Shown piece after piece: positions 31,847 to 42,233 of a DNA stretch of 48,374 nucleotides. The DNA is from Prochloraceae cyanobacterium (GTDB lineage Bacteria; Cyanobacteriota; Cyanobacteriia; Cyanobacteriales; JASJDA01): the NCBI GenBank assembly GCA_030065755.1, contig JASJDA010000062.1:1-48374 (forward strand), read 5' to 3'. The notes under the pieces were generated by a model. That model was not told where the DNA came from. It made no database searches and saw only the letters and a program-made list of their open reading frames with translations. The position numbers and the translations under genes were made by a program. Every line of letters starts with the position of its first letter. The stretch's first letter is position 1.

Positions 31847-33055
31847 ATGGACCAAGAACAATTAACATCTATACGAGGTTGTCTGAGAGCTATTAAATAC
31901 TACAGCGATCAGAAAATCACAGGAAGGTTACATTTTCAAAATCTATCTAACCAAAAATGGAATATCTACTATCGTCTAGGTCGTATAACCTGGGCTTCAA
32001 GTACGATTAACCCAAACAGACGCTTGTTACGGCATTTGTATCAAATTGTTAACGATAAAATCGAACTTAAAGATATTAATCTTCCCAGCACAAAATCTGA
32101 AGACTGGGAATATCAAATTATTACAATTCTTAGCAAACAACAGAAATTAACCCAAGAAGATATTTTCTCTTTAGTTGAAGGTACGGTAAGTGAAATATTG
32201 TTTGATTTGATACAGCAAGCTATAACAGAAAAACTCAACTACAAATACCAACTACAAAATTTCTTTAGTCCAGCATTAGTGTTACTAGATACAGAGAATT
32301 GTTTAGAGCAAGTAAAGCGAGAATGGTTGACTTGGCACAGTAAAGGTTTAAGTAAATTTTCTCCCAATTTAGCTCCTATAATTAAACAGCCACAAGAACT
32401 GCAAGAGCAAACTTCCACCAAGGTATATAAAAATTTAGTAGCAATAGTTGACGGTAAACGTACTTTGAGGGAATTAGCAGCATTAATGAAAAAAGATCTG
32501 ATACTTTTGACCAAATCTTTGATTCCCTACTATGAAAAAGGTTTGATCGATCTAATTAAAGTATCTGACTGGCAATTGTCAGGGTCTCCTTCATTTAGTG
32601 CATCTGGAGAAAGTCAGAGTCAAAAATCAGATCTAGCCTTGATTGCTTGCATAGATGATAGTATGCAAACCTGTCAAGTAATGGAACATATCATAACTGA
32701 AGCTGGGTATAATTTTATGAGCATTCAAGACCCAGTTAAAGCCTTAACAAGTTTAATTAAACGCAAACCAGACTTGATCTTTCTTGACTTGATTATGCCC
32801 GTGATTAACGGTTACGAACTTTGCGCCCAAATTAGACGCATCCCTCAATTTAAAAATATACCCGTAGTTATTCTTACCAGTCACGATGGCATTATAGAAA
32901 GAGTTAGAGCCAAAATTAGTTATGCTACTAGCTTTATGAGTAAACCCGTAAAAGCGGAGAATGTACGAGCATTATTGGTAAAGCACTTGCCAATTCAAAA
33001 ACAGCTCAAAAGTTCAAAAAACGCTTTAAGCAAAGAGCTGCGCATAAATATTTAA
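31847..33055 (+). CDS. PATAN-domain response regulator (PatA/PixG/PilG-type)
   Basis: 402 aa. N-terminal PATAN (DUF4388-like) domain: the start SIRGCLRAIKYYSDQKITGRL and the IYYRLGRITWASSTINPNRRL motif are typical. A helical linker with VDGKRTLRELAALM follows. The C-terminal receiver domain (about 265-385) has the acidic pair CIDDS, phosphoacceptor Asp in LIFLDLIMPVINGYEL, VILTS and the Lys in FMSKPVKAENV. In Synechocystis such proteins (PixG/TaxP1, Slr1041) head chemotaxis operons and bind PilB/PilC-type motor components. First gene of the operon 31847-41515; a following CheY-like gene starts 90 bp on. Confidence 0.9.
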   Translation: MDQEQLTSIRGCLRAIKYYSDQKITGRLHFQNLSNQKWNIYYRLGRITWASSTINPNRRLLRHLYQIVNDKIELKDINLPSTKSEDWEYQIITILSKQQKLTQEDIFSLVEGTVSEILFDLIQQAITEKLNYKYQLQNFFSPALVLLDTENCLEQVKREWLTWHSKGLSKFSPNLAPIIKQPQELQEQTSTKVYKNLVAIVDGKRTLRELAALMKKDLILLTKSLIPYYEKGLIDLIKVSDWQLSGSPSFSASGESQSQKSDLALIACIDDSMQTCQVMEHIITEAGYNFMSIQDPVKALTSLIKRKPDLIFLDLIMPVINGYELCAQIRRIPQFKNIPVVILTSHDGIIERVRAKISYATSFMSKPVKAENVRALLVKHLPIQKQLKSSKNALSKELRINI

Positions 33056-33144
33056 TATAGCCTTTTGCAAGAGGGAAGGTAGAGACCTACAGCGATTTTA
33101 AATTCTCACTCATAAGATAGTAGCTTCTGGACTGGAGGTATAGC

Positions 33145-33510
33145 TTGAATACGATATTAATTGTTGAAGATGCTTTGATTGACATTGAAATTATTAGCAG
33201 TTGCCTGCAACAAGCAGGATTTTTTGTTGTCTGTGCGAGAAGCTCTGAAGAAGCACAACAAAAACTAAAGCAACAAAATCCCGATCTAATTGTTCTAGAC
33301 GTTATTTTACCAGGTCAAAGTGGTTACGAACTCTGTCGCAACCTCAAAACAGATCCGAGTACCAGCAAAATACCAGTAGTGATGTGTTCGACTAAAAACA
33401 CTAAGGTTGACAAAATGTGGGGAGGAATGTTAGGGGCAGATGCTTATTTGTCTAAACCCGTAAATCGAGAAGAATTATTGCGGACAGTGCATCAATTTAT
33501 TAAAAATTAA
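33145..33510 (+). CDS. CheY-like response regulator (PixH/PilH-type)
   Basis: 121 aa, a single receiver domain. The start codon is TTG at 33145, fixed by a strong GGAGG at 33134-33138. Acidic pocket ILIVEDA, phosphoacceptor Asp52 in LIVLDVILPGQSGYEL, switch region VVMCSTKN and conserved Lys in YLSKPVNREEL. By position it is the second, phosphate-sink or antagonistic regulator of the Pix/Tax/Pil operon. Note VEDA where VDDS is usual; the second acidic residue Asp is present. Confidence 0.9.
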   Translation: MNTILIVEDALIDIEIISSCLQQAGFFVVCARSSEEAQQKLKQQNPDLIVLDVILPGQSGYELCRNLKTDPSTSKIPVVMCSTKNTKVDKMWGGMLGADAYLSKPVNREELLRTVHQFIKN

Positions 33511-33560
33511 TTGATGAGAAAATAGCAAAATACTAACTACAGAATAAATCCGGCCCAATC

Positions 33561-34037
33561 ATGCAGGAGCAAAGAAAACAATTTGTAGAATTTCAGCTAG
33601 GCAAAGGCGAATTCGCTTTACTGCCCGCCAAACAAATTATAGAAATAAAGAGACTTAAAGTAGAGGACATTGTCCCCGTCCCACAATTACCTAGTTGTAT
33701 ATTAGGAGTCTGTCAGTGGCGAGGAAATACCCTTTGGCTAATTGACTTAGGAGAATTAATAAGATTATCACCTTTGACATGGTCAAATAGTAACTTCATT
33801 CTCGTCCTCTTGGTTGAAGAGAAAACTATAGGATTAGTAGTTCCCAAAGTAAAGGGAATTAATTACTACGATATAGAAGAATTACTGGAACCATCAGAGG
33901 CTTTTTTTAACCCAGAGCTGATACCATATTTAGAAGGTTTTTTTCTCTCACAAGATAGAGAAATAATTAGAGTACTAAAACCAGAAGCAATAATTCAATT
34001 TGATAGTAGATCGGTTTTTGCGGTAGACTCTTTTTGA
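33561..34037 (+). CDS. CheW-like coupling protein (PixI/PilI-type)
   Basis: 158 aa. A single CheW domain: QFVEFQLGKGEFALLPAKQIIEI at the start, LPSCILGVCQWRGNTLWLIDLGELI in the middle and VKGI toward the end. It links the receptor at 34210 to the CheA kinase at 38348. Spacing to the CheY-like gene is 50 bp. The gap to the receptor gene is 172 bp and holds no gene. Confidence 0.9.
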   Translation: MQEQRKQFVEFQLGKGEFALLPAKQIIEIKRLKVEDIVPVPQLPSCILGVCQWRGNTLWLIDLGELIRLSPLTWSNSNFILVLLVEEKTIGLVVPKVKGINYYDIEELLEPSEAFFNPELIPYLEGFFLSQDREIIRVLKPEAIIQFDSRSVFAVDSF

Positions 34038-34209
34038 GATTCTTTTCTGCCATAAAGTCCGAGATGGTGGGGAAACTTACTAAATTTATTAGTATTCAAC
34101 TCGTACTATTTATTTTTTCTAGTTCGTAGAATAAGCAAAATCGAATTATATTTTATTTCCAGAAAATACCTTGATATAAGACAAATTTAGAGATTTAGAG
34201 GAATAAACG

Positions 34210-37200
34210 ATGACAATAAGCCAAGAAGCCCAGCGATCGCAGCACCAGCCAGGTGAAAATAGAAGAGAAGACCAAAAGCAAGCAAATAAAGTCGCAACCC
34301 GACAAAAATATCTACAAGAAAACTTGCGCAAAATAGTAACTAAAATACGTGAAGCTGAAAACTTAGAAACAGCGCTAAGTATTGTAGTTAATAACATTCG
34401 CGAGAGTTTAGCAGTAGAGCGAGCTATTATATATCATTTCACCCATAACGATCGAGGTAAAGTAATAGCAGAGTCTGTTGAAGACGGATGGCCCCCTTGT
34501 ATAGGCAAAGAAATTCCCGCAGTTAGCTTTGGCATAGCTCAAAAAAACGACTACGGCAACCAAATAGCAACTACTATTGACTGTACTGAAGACGAGAACC
34601 AGAAAAATTCCCCTAAACTAACCCCCTATCAAAAACAACTGCTGGAGAAATTTTACGTAAAATCTAGTTTGAGCCTGACAATTACAGTACAAGGAAAGGT
34701 TTGGGGCTTACTAGTAGTCCAACAATGCTCTCTAGTACGTTATTGGCAAGAAGCAGAAGTAAATTTACTCTACTTAGTAGGAGACAAACTGAGCCTGAGA
34801 ATACACCTGGCAAAATTGCGGGAGCAATGGCAACAAGTAGAGGCAGCAGACAAGGCAGTTAACGAAGTTATAGATAGAATTAGACGCTCTATTGACCTAG
34901 ACACCATCTTTACCACCACCGCTAGTGAGGTACGAGTATTTTTGGGAGCCGATCGAGTGGCAGTTTATCGCTTTAACCCCGACTGGGGTGGAGAATTTGT
35001 TGCCGAGTCAGTTACAAGTGAGTGGAAACCGCTGGTGGGGACAGACTATGAAGTAGTTAAAATCAAGTCAGGAGAAAAACTCAACTGTCGCGATCGAGGA
35101 GCCATATATCACAATAACAAACAAAACAATTTCTCTGAGTGGACAGATACCTACATACAAGAAACTCAGGGGGGTCAATGGAGCAGCAACGATGCTTTTG
35201 TGGTAGAAGATATCTACAATGCTGGAATATCCAAATGTTACCTCCAGCTTTTAGAGAAATATCAGGTTAAATCTTACGCGATCGTCCCAGTATTTCTAGG
35301 AGAAAAACTCTGGGGAATGCTAGCAGCATATCAAAACTCTGGACCTCGGGTTTGGCAAAAAAAAGAAGTGCAGTTTTTACGCCAAATAGCAGCTCAGTTT
35401 AGCACGGCAGTAGAAAAAGCCGAAGCCTACGAGCGCATAAAATTACAGTCCGAGCGGCAAGCATTGCGATTAGAGCAAAAGCAAACTATTGCTAAAGTAA
35501 TAGAAAAGATTCGGCGAAGTATAGACCTAGAAACTATTTTTAGAACTACCACTAGAGAAGTAAGGCAGTTTCTCAAGGTCGATCGGGTGGCAGTGTTTCG
35601 TTTCAAACCCGACTGGACTGGATTTTTTGTCGCCGAGTCAGTGGGTAATGATTGGACTCCTCTAGTCGATCGAGGCGAGTTAAAACTCGAACCGTCCTCA
35701 GAAAAACCCCAGGACTGTAGCGATGGCGGGGCTTTAATTGCTATTAGAAACAACAAGCAAACCGACCTCTCAGTTTGGGCAGACGATTATTTACAAGAAA
35801 ATCAAGGGGGTCGCTTCGGCAGAAACGAAGTTTTTATCGTTGAAGATATTTATAATGCCGATCTTTCTGCTTGCCACGTAGAGGCACTAGAGAAATATGA
35901 AATAAGAGCCCATGCCCTAATTCCAGTCTTCGCGGGAGAAAAACTTTGGGGCATACTAGCAGCATATCAAAATACAGGCCCGCGAGTCTGGCAGCCTGAA
36001 GAAGTCGAGTTTTTGCAAGAAATTGCCGATCAATTTGGAGTAGCCTCAGCACAGGCAAAAGCTTTTGTCGAGCTGGAATATCAGAAGCAGCAGGGTTTAA
36101 AACAAGCACGACAAGAGCAAGCTCTCGGCAGAGTAATTAATCGCATCCGCGAGTCTATGGAAGTGGCAACCATATTTAAAAATACCACCGAAGAAGTGCG
36201 ATCGCTCTTAGGAGCAGACAGAGTAGGCATTTATCGCTTCGATCCAGAATGGACTGGCAGATATGTCGCCGAATCCGTAGGCAAGGGGTGGATTCCCATG
36301 TTGGGCAGCCAAGCCCCTGAAGGACTTGACAAATGGGACGATTCTTACTTGCAAGAAACCAAAGGGGGTTGCTTCGCTAGGGGAGAAAGTTACGTAGTTG
36401 AAGACGTTCACAACGCAGGGTTATCTGCGGGTCATCTAGAAGCCCTAGACCGCTATCAAGTAAAATCCAACGCGGCAGTTGCCATTTTGCAGGGACAAAA
36501 ACTCTGGGGAATACTGGGAGTATATCAAAACTCTGGGCCTCGCAAATGGCTCGATACAGAAGTAAAATTCTTAGAGCAAATTGGCTCTCAGTTGGGAGTA
36601 GCTTTACAACAGGCAGAGTACGTCGAGAAAATTGAAAAACAGGCAAGAGCTATCACTAAAGTAGCGGAAAGGGAGAAAAATTTCGTCCAATTCTTGGTGA
36701 AAATCAACCAACAAATTGTCGAGCAATCTCAACAAAAACTAAGTCTGGAAAATTTATTTAAAAACAGCGCCAAGGAATTGCGCAAGCTGCTCAAAGCCGA
36801 ACGCCTCATTATCTCTCGATTCAACCCCGATTGGAGTAGGGTATTTATTTGCGAAGAAGTTAGTCCTAACCGCACCAAATGGACAGGCACAGAAGCAGCC
36901 TTAGTAGAAGAGTCCGATATAAAAGATAACAATAGAGGTCCCTATAGGGAGGGCAAAAATTTACTAATAGAAGATATTGAAAAAGTAGAACGTTCAAACT
37001 TCGAGTTAGAGTGGTTAGAGCAAATGGGAGTTAAAGCCTGCGCAGTAGTGCCGATCGTCAAAGGCGAACGATTGTGGGGCTTACTGGGAATATATCAAAA
37101 TGACAGCCCTCGCATTTGGGAGCAAGGAGAAATTAATTTGCTCGCTCAAGCAAGTTTGCAGCTAGGCATAGCCATCCAGCAGTCAGAGTATTTAGAGAGG

Positions 37201-38250
37201 GTAAACGAGCAATCTCAACAATTAATCGACTCAGCAGAAAAACAAAAATCAGCCAAAGAGCTATTGCAAGAGCGCGCTACTAATTTATTAATCGCCGTTC
37301 GACCAGCCTTAAGTGGAGATTTAACAGTACGCGCCTCCGTTACCGACGACGAAATCGGAACGATTGCCGATGCTTATAACGGAACTCTGCAATCTTTGCG
37401 TAAAATTGTACTGCAACTGCAAGAAGCATCAGAAAAAGTAGCTGAATCTACCCAAGGAAACGTTTCCCTGGTAGACGGATTAAACGATCGAACCCAACAA
37501 CAGTTTCACAAGCTCAAAAACGCCCTAGAACAAATTCAGAACATCCTCAAGTCTACCCAAATAGCATCGGCAAGTACCAAAAAGGTAGAAGCTGCAGTTC
37601 AACAGGCAAACTCAACCTTGGAAAAAGGCGATAATGCCATGAACCAGACAGTGGGGAACATTCTCAAAATCCGAGAAACCGTATCCGAAACACTCAACAG
37701 CATCAAGCGACTCAGCGAATCTTCCCAGAAAATATCGAAAGTAGTGCAGGTGCTGGGAAACTTTACCTCCCAAACCAACTTATTAGCAATGAATGCCGCA
37801 CTAGAAGCTACGAGGGCTGGAGAATACGGACGGGGTTTTGCTGTAGTAGCAGAAGAAGTGCGAAGTCTCTCCTATCAATCCTCTGCTGCAACTACAGAAA
37901 TTGAAGAACTAATAGAAGAAATTCAAGAAGAAACCGCACAAGTCTTACGAGCAATGGAAACAGGGCTTCAAGAAGTAGCATTAGGAACCGATCTAGTTGG
38001 GGAAAGCCGTCAAAACCTCAACGCGATCGTAGAAGCAACTAAGCAAATAAGCAAGCTAGTTCACGACATTACTCAGGTAACGAGATTGCAACAACACCAA
38101 GCTGAAGCCTTGACTAAAGCAATGAAAGATGTAGGAACTATCTCCAATCAAACCACTCAATATTCGACTCAGATGTCAGCATCTTTTCAAGAGTTGATAG
38201 AATATGCTAGTCAGTTACAAGCAACTGCTACTAAATTCAAAGTAACTTAA
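34210..38250 (+). CDS. Methyl-accepting chemotaxis protein with five GAF domains (PixJ/TaxD1-like)
   Basis: 1346 aa. No membrane segment is seen at the N-terminus, so it appears cytoplasmic. Five GAF domains lie in tandem: about 45-215, 225-405, 430-620, 640-805 and 830-1010. In GAF3 the cyanobacteriochrome-type Cys-His pair is present (Cys555-His556 in [14 protein letters not shown]), next to the conserved VEDIYNA helix. GAF2 has Cys343-Tyr344 at that point, GAF4 has Gly741-His742, and GAF5 has neither. A HAMP-like domain (about 1030-1085) and the MCP signalling hairpin follow, with [28 protein letters not shown] at the tip (near 1195-1222). By homology with PixJ it should report light, possibly via bilin on GAF3, to the CheA-CheW complex. 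Confidence 0.88.
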   Translation: MTISQEAQRSQHQPGENRREDQKQANKVATRQKYLQENLRKIVTKIREAENLETALSIVVNNIRESLAVERAIIYHFTHNDRGKVIAESVEDGWPPCIGKEIPAVSFGIAQKNDYGNQIATTIDCTEDENQKNSPKLTPYQKQLLEKFYVKSSLSLTITVQGKVWGLLVVQQCSLVRYWQEAEVNLLYLVGDKLSLRIHLAKLREQWQQVEAADKAVNEVIDRIRRSIDLDTIFTTTASEVRVFLGADRVAVYRFNPDWGGEFVAESVTSEWKPLVGTDYEVVKIKSGEKLNCRDRGAIYHNNKQNNFSEWTDTYIQETQGGQWSSNDAFVVEDIYNAGISKCYLQLLEKYQVKSYAIVPVFLGEKLWGMLAAYQNSGPRVWQKKEVQFLRQIAAQFSTAVEKAEAYERIKLQSERQALRLEQKQTIAKVIEKIRRSIDLETIFRTTTREVRQFLKVDRVAVFRFKPDWTGFFVAESVGNDWTPLVDRGELKLEPSSEKPQDCSDGGALIAIRNNKQTDLSVWADDYLQENQGGRFGRNEVFIVEDIYNADLSACHVEALEKYEIRAHALIPVFAGEKLWGILAAYQNTGPRVWQPEEVEFLQEIADQFGVASAQAKAFVELEYQKQQGLKQARQEQALGRVINRIRESMEVATIFKNTTEEVRSLLGADRVGIYRFDPEWTGRYVAESVGKGWIPMLGSQAPEGLDKWDDSYLQETKGGCFARGESYVVEDVHNAGLSAGHLEALDRYQVKSNAAVAILQGQKLWGILGVYQNSGPRKWLDTEVKFLEQIGSQLGVALQQAEYVEKIEKQARAITKVAEREKNFVQFLVKINQQIVEQSQQKLSLENLFKNSAKELRKLLKAERLIISRFNPDWSRVFICEEVSPNRTKWTGTEAALVEESDIKDNNRGPYREGKNLLIEDIEKVERSNFELEWLEQMGVKACAVVPIVKGERLWGLLGIYQNDSPRIWEQGEINLLAQASLQLGIAIQQSEYLERVNEQSQQLIDSAEKQKSAKELLQERATNLLIAVRPALSGDLTVRASVTDDEIGTIADAYNGTLQSLRKIVLQLQEASEKVAESTQGNVSLVDGLNDRTQQQFHKLKNALEQIQNILKSTQIASASTKKVEAAVQQANSTLEKGDNAMNQTVGNILKIRETVSETLNSIKRLSESSQKISKVVQVLGNFTSQTNLLAMNAALEATRAGEYGRGFAVVAEEVRSLSYQSSAATTEIEELIEEIQEETAQVLRAMETGLQEVALGTDLVGESRQNLNAIVEATKQISKLVHDITQVTRLQQHQAEALTKAMKDVGTISNQTTQYSTQMSASFQELIEYASQLQATATKFKVT

Positions 38251-38254
38251 GTGG

Positions 38255-38342
38255 GCTATTGGGTATTGGGTATTGGGATAATCCTCTCCCATTCCTCCCC
38301 CTCTCCCCCCTCTCCCCCTCTCCCCCTCTCCCCCTGCTCCCC
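38255..38342. repeat. STRR block between the receptor and CheA genes
   Basis: GGGTATT heptamers (38258-38278) followed by C-rich CTCCCC units (38281-38342). It occupies nearly the whole 97-bp gap, and the CheA start codon follows it by 6 bases, with no visible ribosome-binding site. Confidence 0.65.
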
Positions 38343-38347
38343 CAGCT

Positions 38348-41300
38348 ATGACTAAAGACCAGGAACTGCGATCGCGAGCCTACAGATATTTTCTCGAAGA
38401 AGCACCAGAGTTGCTGCAAATCATCGAAAAAAACTTACTAATTCTGAGTGAAGAACCCAGAGCAATGAAAGTAAACGAGATGATGCGAGCAACTCATACC
38501 CTCAAGGGTGGCGCTAATGCGGTAGGACTAGAGCGGATCAAAAACATTGCCCATTCTTTAGAAGATATATTTAGATGTCTATTTCATCAAGATATCCCTA
38601 TCGACTCGGAGCTACAAGGGACGCTGATTCAAGCATACGAGTGCTTGCAAGTCCTCGTCACAGCCACACTGACAGACACTTCAATTGATTTCACTCAAGT
38701 TCAAAACAAAGCTGACTCCGTATTCGCAGTTCTCCAAAAGAAACTAGGCAAGTATTACAAAACCTATAATAAAATCCCAAGTTCAGCGGAATTAGGGTTC
38801 GATATAGTTAAATCGATTTTTGAAGTAGGAGTACAGCAACAGTTAGACGAAATTGCTCTGCTAGTAACAGATGCGCCTCCTGGTAGAGAATTAGCCAACA
38901 GCCTGACATCTAACTTAGAAGTATTAGTAGAGTTAGCAGAGTCATTCAATTTGTCGGGTTTTGCTGATATAGCCAAAGTAGGCATTAATGCTTTGGAAAT
39001 CAATCCAAACAGAGCTAGGGAGATAGGGACAACAGTACTTGCCGATCTCAGAAAAGGACAACAGCAAGTCATCTCAGGCGATCGCTCTCGCGGGGGAGAA
39101 CCTTCTGAAAAGCTACAAAAAATGTTAGTAGTAGAAATTAACTCCCCAAGCGAGTCCAAGAATAACTCTCTCTTAGAAAGCATCTGGGGAGAAGAGGAAA
39201 AATTAGACTTGAAATCTATAGAAACGATCGACCGACGAGAGCGACAGGAAGAGGAATTAGAAATTGAAGACCCTACGAAAGAACTAGAAGAGAGCGAAAG
39301 TTTAGAAGCAGAGATTGTAACTGAGGAGAGATGGGACGAAGAAACACAACAAAGCCAGACCTTACAAAAGATTATTTCAGGTAGCTCTCCAGAACAGGAA
39401 AAAATGTCCGCCAAAAATCAACCTCCAAGTATACCTTCCGAGAAATCAGAATCAGTTGATTATTCAACTCGTTCGGTGCGAGTAAAATTACAAGGATTGC
39501 AGAATCTAGATTACTCGGTAGGAGAATTATTAATTAATCAAAACTACAAAATATCAGAAGAAGAAAAACTACAAGAAGCTGTTAAAAAACTACTTAAAAC
39601 TAATAAGCAACATCGCCAAACCTTAAGTCGCTTGCAAGATAAAGTTGAAAAACTTTTGATAGCGAATAGACAACAGCAATTAGAAATTCAAACAAGCGTT
39701 ACTTTCGCTCTCGATAACGAACAATTAAATCGGCATCGGGAATTATATCAATTATCTTCGCTCGCACTTCAAGAAATAGAAGCAATAGAAGCCAGCGCTA
39801 AGTCAATAGAACTAAGAGGGAAAAACTCACAAGTTAGTGGAAGGGAGCAACAGCGACTTTTAGATAACGTGCGCGATGACTTGATGAAAGCACGAATGCA
39901 ACCTCTAAAAGAAGTTTTTACTCGCTTTTATCGCACAGTCAAACAACTGGAAATAGCCTATCACAAACCAGCTAATTTAAAGCTAATCGGGACAGATGTG
40001 TTAATAGATAAAGCGATCGCCGAGAAACTTTACGCGCCTCTACTACACCTAGTACAAAATGCTTTCGCTCACGGAATAGAACCCGTCGAAATACGCCGCC
40101 AACAAGGAAAATCCGACGCAGGTCAAATTGAAATTCGCGCCGTACAACAAGTAGGAAAAACCATAATAGAAGTTAGGGACGACGGTCGCGGTATAGATTT
40201 CGAGCGGGTTAGAGCAAGAGCAATTGACATGAATCTGTATACAGCAGAACAAGCCTTAAAATTATCCTCAGAAGAACTGTCAGAGCTAATTTTTCAGCCA
40301 GGATTTTCCACCGCATCTAAAACCAGCGACATTGCAGGACGAGGTATTGGATTAGAAATAGTTAAAGCTCAAGTAGAATCCCTTGAAGGCAATTGTACCC
40401 TGCGATCGCAATCGAATCGAGGAACTAGTTTCTTATTAGAAATACCTTTAACTGTAACCATATCAAAACTAACCATTATCGAAACAGCAGGTGTAACTTA
40501 TGCCTTGCTTTCCGATACAGTAGAAAAAATTCTCAACTCTGATTCTAGTCCGCTCCAATTCATAGAAGGACAAAAAGTATTGATTTGGAGAGTTGGAGAA
40601 AAAGAATCGATCGTTTCAGTCAGTCAAATCTCAGAATTAATTAATTATAAATCTTCTCTTGCCAACAATATCCATAAGTCTCGATCGAGATTACAAGATA
40701 AGAATCAGAAAAAGAAAAAAACTTCTTGGCTATCGCCTCCAAGTTCAACTCATCTAATTTTATTGCGCGACGGCGAAGAATTGCTTGGTTTAGAGGTAGA
40801 TAGAATTATTGGAGAACAAGAAAGCGTCATTAGACCTTTAGACAAAGCGATCGAGCCTCCTAGCTATGTTTTAGGCTACAGTGTTTTGAGTAATACTAAT
40901 TTGACCTTAGTAATTGATGGCATTTCTCTGACAAGGGGAAATCGATCGGCAAGTACAATAAAATTCAATCCTTCTTACTTTAACGATCTCCAGGATAAAG
41001 AAACTTCTCAAGCGAAAGTTGGGGAAGCATTACCTGCGGTGTCAGTCTCTCAAAGTCAGATTTTACATTCCTCTCCCCCTCCCTCAGCTTCTGCTGTACC
41101 TACGGTGTTGATCGTAGATGACTCCCAAAGCCAACGCAAACTCCTAACCACAACCTTACAAAAAGAAGGTTATCGAATTATTGAAGCCGAAAACGGTAAA
41201 GAAGCTATAGAAACTATGGTAGCGAACCATTTCAATATTCAACTAGTGATTTGCGATATTGAAATGCCACAGCTGAGTGGTTATGAATTTTTGTATCATT

Positions 41301-41515
41301 ACCGCCAAAGACCAGAGTTAATCGAAATTCCTGTTGTCATGCTAACTTCCCACAGCGGGGAAGAAAGTCGCGTAATTGCTCTAGGGTTAGGTGCTAAGGC
41401 TTACTTTACTAAACCGTTTTTAGAATCAGATTTTTTGTCTACTGTTGCTAATTTAATCCAAAAAAGTTTGAAAAAGAATTCTTTCTCCAAATTTTTACCT
41501 TTCTCAGACTCTTGA
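38348..41515 (+). CDS. CheA-type hybrid histidine kinase with receiver domain (PixL/PilL-type)
   Basis: 1055 aa. The N-terminal Hpt domain has the phosphoacceptor His50 in MRATHTLKGGANAVG. A long charged linker (about 250-370) follows, then a dimerisation region and GHKL ATPase: N box HLVQNAFAHGIEPVEIRRQ, G1 VRDDGRGIDFERVR, G2 FSTASKTSDIAGRGIGLEIV. A CheW-like P5 domain (about 715-860) and a receiver domain (about 920-1040; LIVDDSQ, phosphoacceptor Asp in LVICDIEMPQLSGYEF, LTSHSG, FTKPFLESD) end it. Last gene of the operon; cyanobacterial Pix/Tax clusters likewise lack CheB and CheR. It would phosphorylate the regulators at 31847 and 33145 to steer type IV pili. Confidence 0.92.
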   Translation: MTKDQELRSRAYRYFLEEAPELLQIIEKNLLILSEEPRAMKVNEMMRATHTLKGGANAVGLERIKNIAHSLEDIFRCLFHQDIPIDSELQGTLIQAYECLQVLVTATLTDTSIDFTQVQNKADSVFAVLQKKLGKYYKTYNKIPSSAELGFDIVKSIFEVGVQQQLDEIALLVTDAPPGRELANSLTSNLEVLVELAESFNLSGFADIAKVGINALEINPNRAREIGTTVLADLRKGQQQVISGDRSRGGEPSEKLQKMLVVEINSPSESKNNSLLESIWGEEEKLDLKSIETIDRRERQEEELEIEDPTKELEESESLEAEIVTEERWDEETQQSQTLQKIISGSSPEQEKMSAKNQPPSIPSEKSESVDYSTRSVRVKLQGLQNLDYSVGELLINQNYKISEEEKLQEAVKKLLKTNKQHRQTLSRLQDKVEKLLIANRQQQLEIQTSVTFALDNEQLNRHRELYQLSSLALQEIEAIEASAKSIELRGKNSQVSGREQQRLLDNVRDDLMKARMQPLKEVFTRFYRTVKQLEIAYHKPANLKLIGTDVLIDKAIAEKLYAPLLHLVQNAFAHGIEPVEIRRQQGKSDAGQIEIRAVQQVGKTIIEVRDDGRGIDFERVRARAIDMNLYTAEQALKLSSEELSELIFQPGFSTASKTSDIAGRGIGLEIVKAQVESLEGNCTLRSQSNRGTSFLLEIPLTVTISKLTIIETAGVTYALLSDTVEKILNSDSSPLQFIEGQKVLIWRVGEKESIVSVSQISELINYKSSLANNIHKSRSRLQDKNQKKKKTSWLSPPSSTHLILLRDGEELLGLEVDRIIGEQESVIRPLDKAIEPPSYVLGYSVLSNTNLTLVIDGISLTRGNRSASTIKFNPSYFNDLQDKETSQAKVGEALPAVSVSQSQILHSSPPPSASAVPTVLIVDDSQSQRKLLTTTLQKEGYRIIEAENGKEAIETMVANHFNIQLVICDIEMPQLSGYEFLYHYRQRPELIEIPVVMLTSHSGEESRVIALGLGAKAYFTKPFLESDFLSTVANLIQKSLKKNSFSKFLPFSDS

Positions 41516-41547
41516 AAAAATACTGCTACAGATCAATTATCCGAATC

Positions 41548-41578
41548 TATTGCCTATTGCCTATTGCCTGTTGCCTTT
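41548..41578. repeat. STRR, ATTGCCT heptamers
   Basis: TATTGCC repeated about four times just before the IS607 element. Same unit as at 171-200. Confidence 0.6.
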
Positions 41579-41675
41579 CCTAACCGAAGTGTAGCAATCT
41601 TAAATGAAATTGGTATAGTAAAACTTCATGTAATTTATAGACAAATATAGACATCAATAGTCTATAATGCAAGTC

Positions 41676-42233
41676 ATGAAGTTAAGTGACTATGCCAAGC
41701 AACAAGGGATAAGTTATCGTACTGCTCATCGGATGTGGAAACGTGGCGAACTTAAAGGTCGTCAGTTATCGACAGGCACAATTTTGATTGATACAACTAC
41801 CTTAGTTGAAGGAGCGATCGTTTATGCCAGAGTCAGTAGTGCAGAAAATAAATCTAATCTAGAATCCCAGGCATTGAGAGTAGAGAGATACTGCATAGCT
41901 AGAGGATACAAGATAGTAGGCATTGTTAAGGAGGTAGGTAGTGGTGTAAATGATTCGAGAAAAAAGCTCATTAAAATGCTCAAACGTGATGATTATAATT
42001 TAATTGTTTGTGAACATAAAGACCGCTTGAGTCGAGTAGGATTCAATTACATTAAAGTACTACTTAACCAGATGGGGAAAGATGTAGAGGTAATAAATGA
42101 GGCCAGAGAAGAACGAGAGGATTTGATGAGTGATTTTGTCTCTATCATCACCTCGTTCTGCGCCAGAATTTATGGCATGAGAAGGCAAAAACGACGTACA
42201 GAGTGCATAATTAAGTGCCTAGAGGAAAAGTAA
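41676..42233 (+). CDS. tnpA: IS607-family transposase TnpA (serine recombinase)
   Basis: 185 aa from ATG 41676 (a further ATG at 41667 would add MQV). A MerR-like helix-turn-helix, MKLSDYAKQQGISYRTAHRMWKRG-type, occupies the first 45 residues. A serine-resolvase catalytic domain follows with YARVSSAENKSNLESQ (nucleophile Ser54) and HKDRLSRVGF; the tail is short and basic, as in other IS607 transposases. It excises and inserts the element through a circular dsDNA intermediate. The stop overlaps the tnpB start (TAATG). Confidence 0.92.
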   Translation: MKLSDYAKQQGISYRTAHRMWKRGELKGRQLSTGTILIDTTTLVEGAIVYARVSSAENKSNLESQALRVERYCIARGYKIVGIVKEVGSGVNDSRKKLIKMLKRDDYNLIVCEHKDRLSRVGFNYIKVLLNQMGKDVEVINEAREEREDLMSDFVSIITSFCARIYGMRRQKRRTECIIKCLEEK

